This document shows, piece by piece, positions 59,532 through 64,000 of a stretch of 64,000 nt of DNA (positions are counted from its first letter, which is position 1; every line of letters begins with the position of its first letter). A program made the position numbers and the translations under genes. Source of the stretch: Raphanus sativus (lineage: Eukaryota > Streptophyta > Magnoliopsida > Brassicales > Brassicaceae); the NCBI RefSeq assembly GCF_000801105.2, contig NW_026615385.1, positions 1 through 64,000 of the forward strand, written 5' to 3'. A model generated the notes under the pieces. It saw only the letters and a list, made by a program, of their open reading frames with translations. It was not told the DNA's origin and ran no database searches.

Positions 59532-62500
59532 CGTCTTTCTTTGCATGGAATATGCGTGGCTTCAATATGCCATGCAAGCATAGAGCTCTTCGATCGTGGA
59601 TTCAAGTGGAAAAGCCTATTTTTGGATGTTTAATGGAAACGAGGGTGCAGGAGGAAAATCATCAGAGATGTATGCTTGCAGCTATGCCGCAGTGGTGCTC
59701 TCTGACGAATTATAACTACCATCCTTTGGGAAGAATATGGGTCTGCTGGAGTGATCAGGTTGTTGTTACGAAGCTACATATGAGTGCGCAGGTCATCACT
59801 TGTGCTATTCAGATACCAAGCACGGGGGAGCAGTTTATTTGTTCTGCTATATATGCTTACAACACTGTCGCTGAAAGGACGCAACTGTGGGAGGAGCTTC
59901 GAGGTACTAGGGCTGCATATGAACATTTATCACTGCCGTGGATTCTTCTAGGAGATTTCAATGAAACTCTATCATCTAGCGAGCACTCTCGGACCCTCGA
60001 CTATCGCACAGACCAAACTGGCATGAGGCATTTTCAGGAAACAATTACTGATTGTGCAGTGATGATTTATCTTATACTGGTGCTATGTTCACATGGTGGA
60101 ACAACAGAGTGGAAGACCCTATTGGCAAGAAGCTTGACAGAGCACTAGTTAATCAAGCGTGGTTAACTCGGTACCCCCAATCAAATGCGTATTTTGCTGC
60201 AGGAGGAATTTCTGACCATGCTAGATGTTTGATCAAAGTCTCTGGAGAAAGTAATGAAGAACGAAAGCCATTTCGTTTCTTTAATTATTTGACAGAAGAT
60301 CCTGATTTTCTGCCCACTATTAAGGAAGTGTGGGAGTCCTCAGATCCTTTGGTCCACTCCAGACTTGCTCTCTCCATGTTCCACAAGAAACTGAAGCTTC
60401 TTAAGCAGCCTCTCAGAGCCCTAAATAGGACACACTATGGTGATCTTCCTGCCCGCACAAAGCAGGCCTATGAAGATTTATGTGAATGGCAGAATAAGGT
60501 TCTTACTGATCCCTCTCCAGATAACGTAGCGGGAGCAGCGGCAGCAGCAGAGAGATGGAACAGATTGGCACGTATCGAAGAGAAGTTCTCCAGGCAGAAA
60601 TCGTGTGTTAAATGGCTTCAGGCAGGGGATCAGAACACAAAATTTTTTCATGCTGTGGTGCAGACTAGAGCAGCCAGAAACACCATCCGAGTACTGATAA
60701 ATGAGCAAGGGGAAGTCCTCACTTCTCTGTCGGATATCAAAAGGGAGGCGGTAAATCACTTCCAATCGTTCCTCCAGAGACAAGACACTACCACTGAAGA
60801 TGTCTCAGTGGCTTATCCACAAGACTTGCTTACATATCGTTGTACCAGTGATGCTGCTGCAGTACTAGTGGGGCCAGTTACAGTTGCTGAGATTACGAAG
60901 GCGCTCCATGACCTGCCAAATGATAAGGTCTCAGGACCAGATGGTTTCACCAAAGAATTCTTTGTTGCAGCATGGCCAATCTTGGGCAGGGACTTCATAG
61001 TGGCTGTGCAGTCCTTCTTCTTATTTGGTTACATGCCAACAGGAGTTAACTCTACCATTCTCTCTCTTGTGCCAAAAGTTATCCCTGCTCAGACGATGAA
61101 AGACTTCAGACCTATTGCGTGCTGCAACCTCCTGTATAAGGTGATCTCCAAAATACTAGCTAACAGGTTGAAGATAATTTTTCCTGATGCTATAGAGGCC
61201 AATCAATGTGCATTTCTAACGGGGCGACTTCTCTTGGAAAATGTCTTACTTGCGTCTGAATTGGTCAATGGATACCATAGGGACGGGAACACAGATAAGT
61301 GCGCCATCAAGTTTGACATCTCAAAGGCCTTCGATACAGTTAAGTGGTCGTTCATCATTGCGGTCCTGCAAGCAATGGGACTGCCTGCTCAGTTTGTTAA
61401 CTGGATCCGATTGTGTATTTCTACAGCAGCTTTTTCTGTATCTGTTAATGGAAGTTTGGAGGGTTTCTTCACGAGTGCAAGAGGTATTAGACAAGGCTGC
61501 TCACTTTCTCCTTATCTGTATGTTATTCTCAGTAATCTCCTATCGAAGCTACTGAACGAGGCAGCAGAGGCAGGAACTTTCGAGTATCATCCTCAATGCC
61601 GCGAGGTTAGACTTACTCATCTCAGTTTTGCGGACGACATCTTAGTCTTCACAACTAGCACCCCAGAATCACTCTTGGGAGTTATTGAGGTCATGAACCG
61701 GTTTGCGCGTATGTCGGGGCTTCGGATCAATGCTGCTTAATCCACTCTCTTTGCTTCAGGACGGAATTTGGCTCCACTTTGTAGTACAGCCGCGGGATTG
61801 GACATCAGTGTGGGCACTCTACCAATTCGTTATCTGGGTATGCCACTGACGACAAAGTCACTAACCAGTCATGATTACGAGCCGCTGATAGATAAGGTAC
61901 GTGGAAGATTGTTATACTGGTCAAACAAGAATCTCTCATTCGCTGGCAGGTTACAACTCATAAAATCGGTCATTGCTAGTACAGTTAATTTCTGGAGCTC
62001 TGCTTTCATCTTGCCTACTAAGTGTCTAGACACTATTGAGAGTATGTGTAGTGCATTTCTATGGTCTGGCTCTCCTACAAATACTCACAAGGCCAAGGTT
62101 AGTTGGGATGATCTTTGTTTGCCCAAGGAAGAGGGCGGGCTTGGGATAAGGAAACTGAAGGATACTGCTTTGGCTTTCGCCATGAAGCTCATTTGGCGGA
62201 TATTCACTCAATCATCTTCTCTCTGGGTCAGCTGGGTTAAACATTACCTTCTTCGGTACAACTCTTTTTGGGATATGCGAGATGACACAAAGGGTTTCTG
62301 GATATGGAGAAAATTACTCAAGCTAAGGAATGTAGCATATCAATTCCTTCAGATTGATATTCGGGATGGAAGAAGTAGTCATTTCTGGTTTGACAATTGG
62401 ACAGGACAGGGTCGGTTGATCGATATTACAGGAGCTACTGGTACTATCTATCTTGGTATCTCGAGACACGCGAGAGTGAGCGATGCTGGGGACTTGGAAG

Positions 62501-63192
62501 GATGGAGAATCAGAGGGCAACAGAGTAGGCATTTTAGTGATCTTCATCAAAGCATAGTGGAGCTTCCTCCCCCAAACCCTGAGAGTGGCGCTGATATAAT
62601 TTTATGGAAGCACGGGGATGATAATTTCCAGCCTTCATTCTCAGCTTCTAAAACCTGGGATCAACTGCGACTCAAGAAGCCTAAAGTAGCATGGAGTAGA
62701 GTGGTGTGGTTTTCTCAAGGAGTTCCCCGTTTCTCCTTCATCACTTGGTTAGCCATTAAAAATAGACTATCTACAGGGGACAGGATGAGGCAATGGGGTT
62801 TGGTACAGGGGTGCACGCTGTGTGGAGAGCGAGATGAGACTAGAGATCACCTATTCTTTGCATGCCCATACTCCTATACAGTATGGGAGGATCTTGCAGG
62901 CCGGTTAATGGGGCGGGGACGGAACCCAGACTGGCAATGGATTCTCAACAGGGTGCAGCATATGGGCGATAAAAGTATGGATACTATTATTACTAAAATG
63001 CTGTTACATAGTGTGATATATCATATATGGAGAGAACGGAATGCAAGGAGACACAACCAGCCATGGATTACCACTGATCAAATGAGAAGAAGGATTGATA
63101 AGGCTATTCGAAACAGGATTAGCTCTTTGCGGTACAAGTATGATCATAAGTATGGAGGACTTCTCCAGCGTTGGTTTGAGATCACTGCATAG
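59528..63192 (+). pseudogene. LINE ORF2: endonuclease, reverse transcriptase, zf-RVT; one frameshift, one nonsense codon
   Basis: ATG at 59528 overlaps the ORF1 stop as ATGA. The apurinic-type endonuclease (about 59528-60240) shows NMRGFN, LLGDFNETL and ISDHARC. The frame shifts near 60055 and continues as DLSYTGAMFTWWNNR. The reverse transcriptase (about 60890-61700) shows DKVSGPDGFT, FRPIACCNLLYKVISKILAN, FDISKAFDTVKW, GIRQGCSLSPYL and the catalytic LSFADDILVF. TAA at 61738-61740 follows RINAA, where the family normally has Lys (AAA). The same frame then runs on to TAG at 63190-63192. A zinc-binding CTLCGERDETRDHLFFACPY segment lies near the end. These appear to be the only two lesions, so this is a recent copy. 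Confidence 0.9.
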
Positions 63193-63302
63193 TCTGTTTT
63201 GTTTTCTCTTCCTATTCTTTAGAGAAACCATAGCCTAGAGATAGAGTTTTGTATATAACATTTTTTGATTGATCAATAAATTTCAAATTTCATCAAAAAA
63301 AA

Positions 63303-64000
63303 GATATTACAATAATATATGTGGATGTTCATATCTCTATGTAAATAAACAACTAATTCTTTCATATTTGAATCATGAACACAAATATTTCAATATATCT
63401 AAAATTCTACCTTATTCATAAAAATCATGTTTTCTTCAAGAAAAACACATCCATTGTTTTTTCCCTAGAAATATATTCATCTTTGAATAGATGATATATC
63501 AAAATGAATATCATAAAGTAAATATATAATAGAGAAATATTTCAAACTCAGTTACCTACACATTTTATCAAGTCAATAATTATAACATGTAACAAAGTTT
63601 AATACTTATCATATATATTTATTCCGTCAAAAATATGATTTTGATTTAAAATGCTTTGCATACAATTTTTATTTAGTGTTGCATTCACAAAAAAATGTTG
63701 TTTAAGAAGTACATTTGAGTTATGTTAATGTGTAACTTTTAATGTAGAGTCGTATTTTAGATAATGCAATTTTAAACTGGCCTTAAACAATATTTTTAAT
63801 TTTTAAAATTTTTATTAGTTATAAATTTTATAAGTGATATGTGAAATTCACAAACTCCAATATAAGCCAAAATAAACAAAAATACGAAATTATAATTAAA
63901 ATAATGATATAAAAATAAGAAACTAATTTCACTAGATTAAAATAAAACTAGAATTTTACAAACAAATTTTATCGCAATGTTGAATATTTTTTAAAACCAA
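63303..64000. other. AT-rich DNA right of the LINE
   Basis: No gene or repeat recognised. Confidence 0.35.

Larger units (their letters stand above)
59035..63302 (+). mobile_element. LINE (L1-type) retrotransposon, 5'-truncated, 4.27 kb
   Basis: Contains the 3' part of ORF1 and a nearly complete ORF2 (endonuclease, reverse transcriptase, zf-RVT). A 3' UTR follows with AATAAA at 63275 and a short A tail at 63295-63302. The 5' border coincides with the end of repeat copy B. No target-site duplication was found. Unlike the fragments at 11791 and 25883 it has no RNase H domain, so it belongs to a different LINE lineage. Confidence 0.9.

Overview
This is a gene-poor, transposon-rich window from a plant nuclear genome. 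It is almost certainly a crucifer, most likely Brassica: the protein at 29412-30413 looks like a close orthologue of Arabidopsis NGATHA1, and the CACTA, Helitron, MULE and Copia families have crucifer-type ends. The genus is an inference. Most of the sequence is AT-rich, and I see no rRNA or tRNA gene and no CRISPR array.

Only two host genes look intact. One is a two-exon DUF1685 gene (7461-8326, +). The other is the B3-domain transcription factor gene NGA1 (29412-30413, -). Between them, at about 8880-9310 (-), lies a broken 3' end that may come from a TCF25/Nulp1-like gene. These genes seem to form an old syntenic stretch that has been pushed apart by transposons.

Layout: 1-6358, right part of a CACTA (En/Spm) element with a decayed TNP2 transposase and a second decayed transposase. 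6360-9310, DUF1685 gene and the gene relic. 9747-11244, non-coding retroposon with target-site duplications. 11475-12980, inverted-repeat element containing a 5'-truncated LINE with a perfect 17-bp duplication. 13086-19291, Helitron-family DNA containing a fold-back element with a perfect 9-bp duplication. 19292-25885, three tandem ~0.78-kb Helitron units, each ending in a relic of the helicase C-terminus. A 4.26-kb Mutator-like element (20269-24527) sits in the middle unit, and a LINE tail sits in the third. 29412-31362, NGA1 and its upstream region. 31363-44742, MITEs, a long telomere-motif palindrome, Helitron ends and a hAT element with an 8-bp duplication. 44743-49170, a young Copia element with a decayed interior. 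49545-about 53330, a second, truncated Copia. 53575-59034, a pair of ~1.05-kb direct repeats around a fold-back element. 59035-63302, a long LINE with two visible lesions.

The most unusual object is the Mutator-like element at 20269-24527. It has no transposase. It carries pieces that I recognise as four unrelated cellular genes: O-acetylserine(thiol)lyase, galacturonosyltransferase (GAUT), an ABCG transporter, and pyruvate dehydrogenase E1-alpha. The ABCG and PDH pieces are joined in one reading frame, with a PDH intron kept. A fifth piece resembles a 5' leader and first exon of unknown origin.
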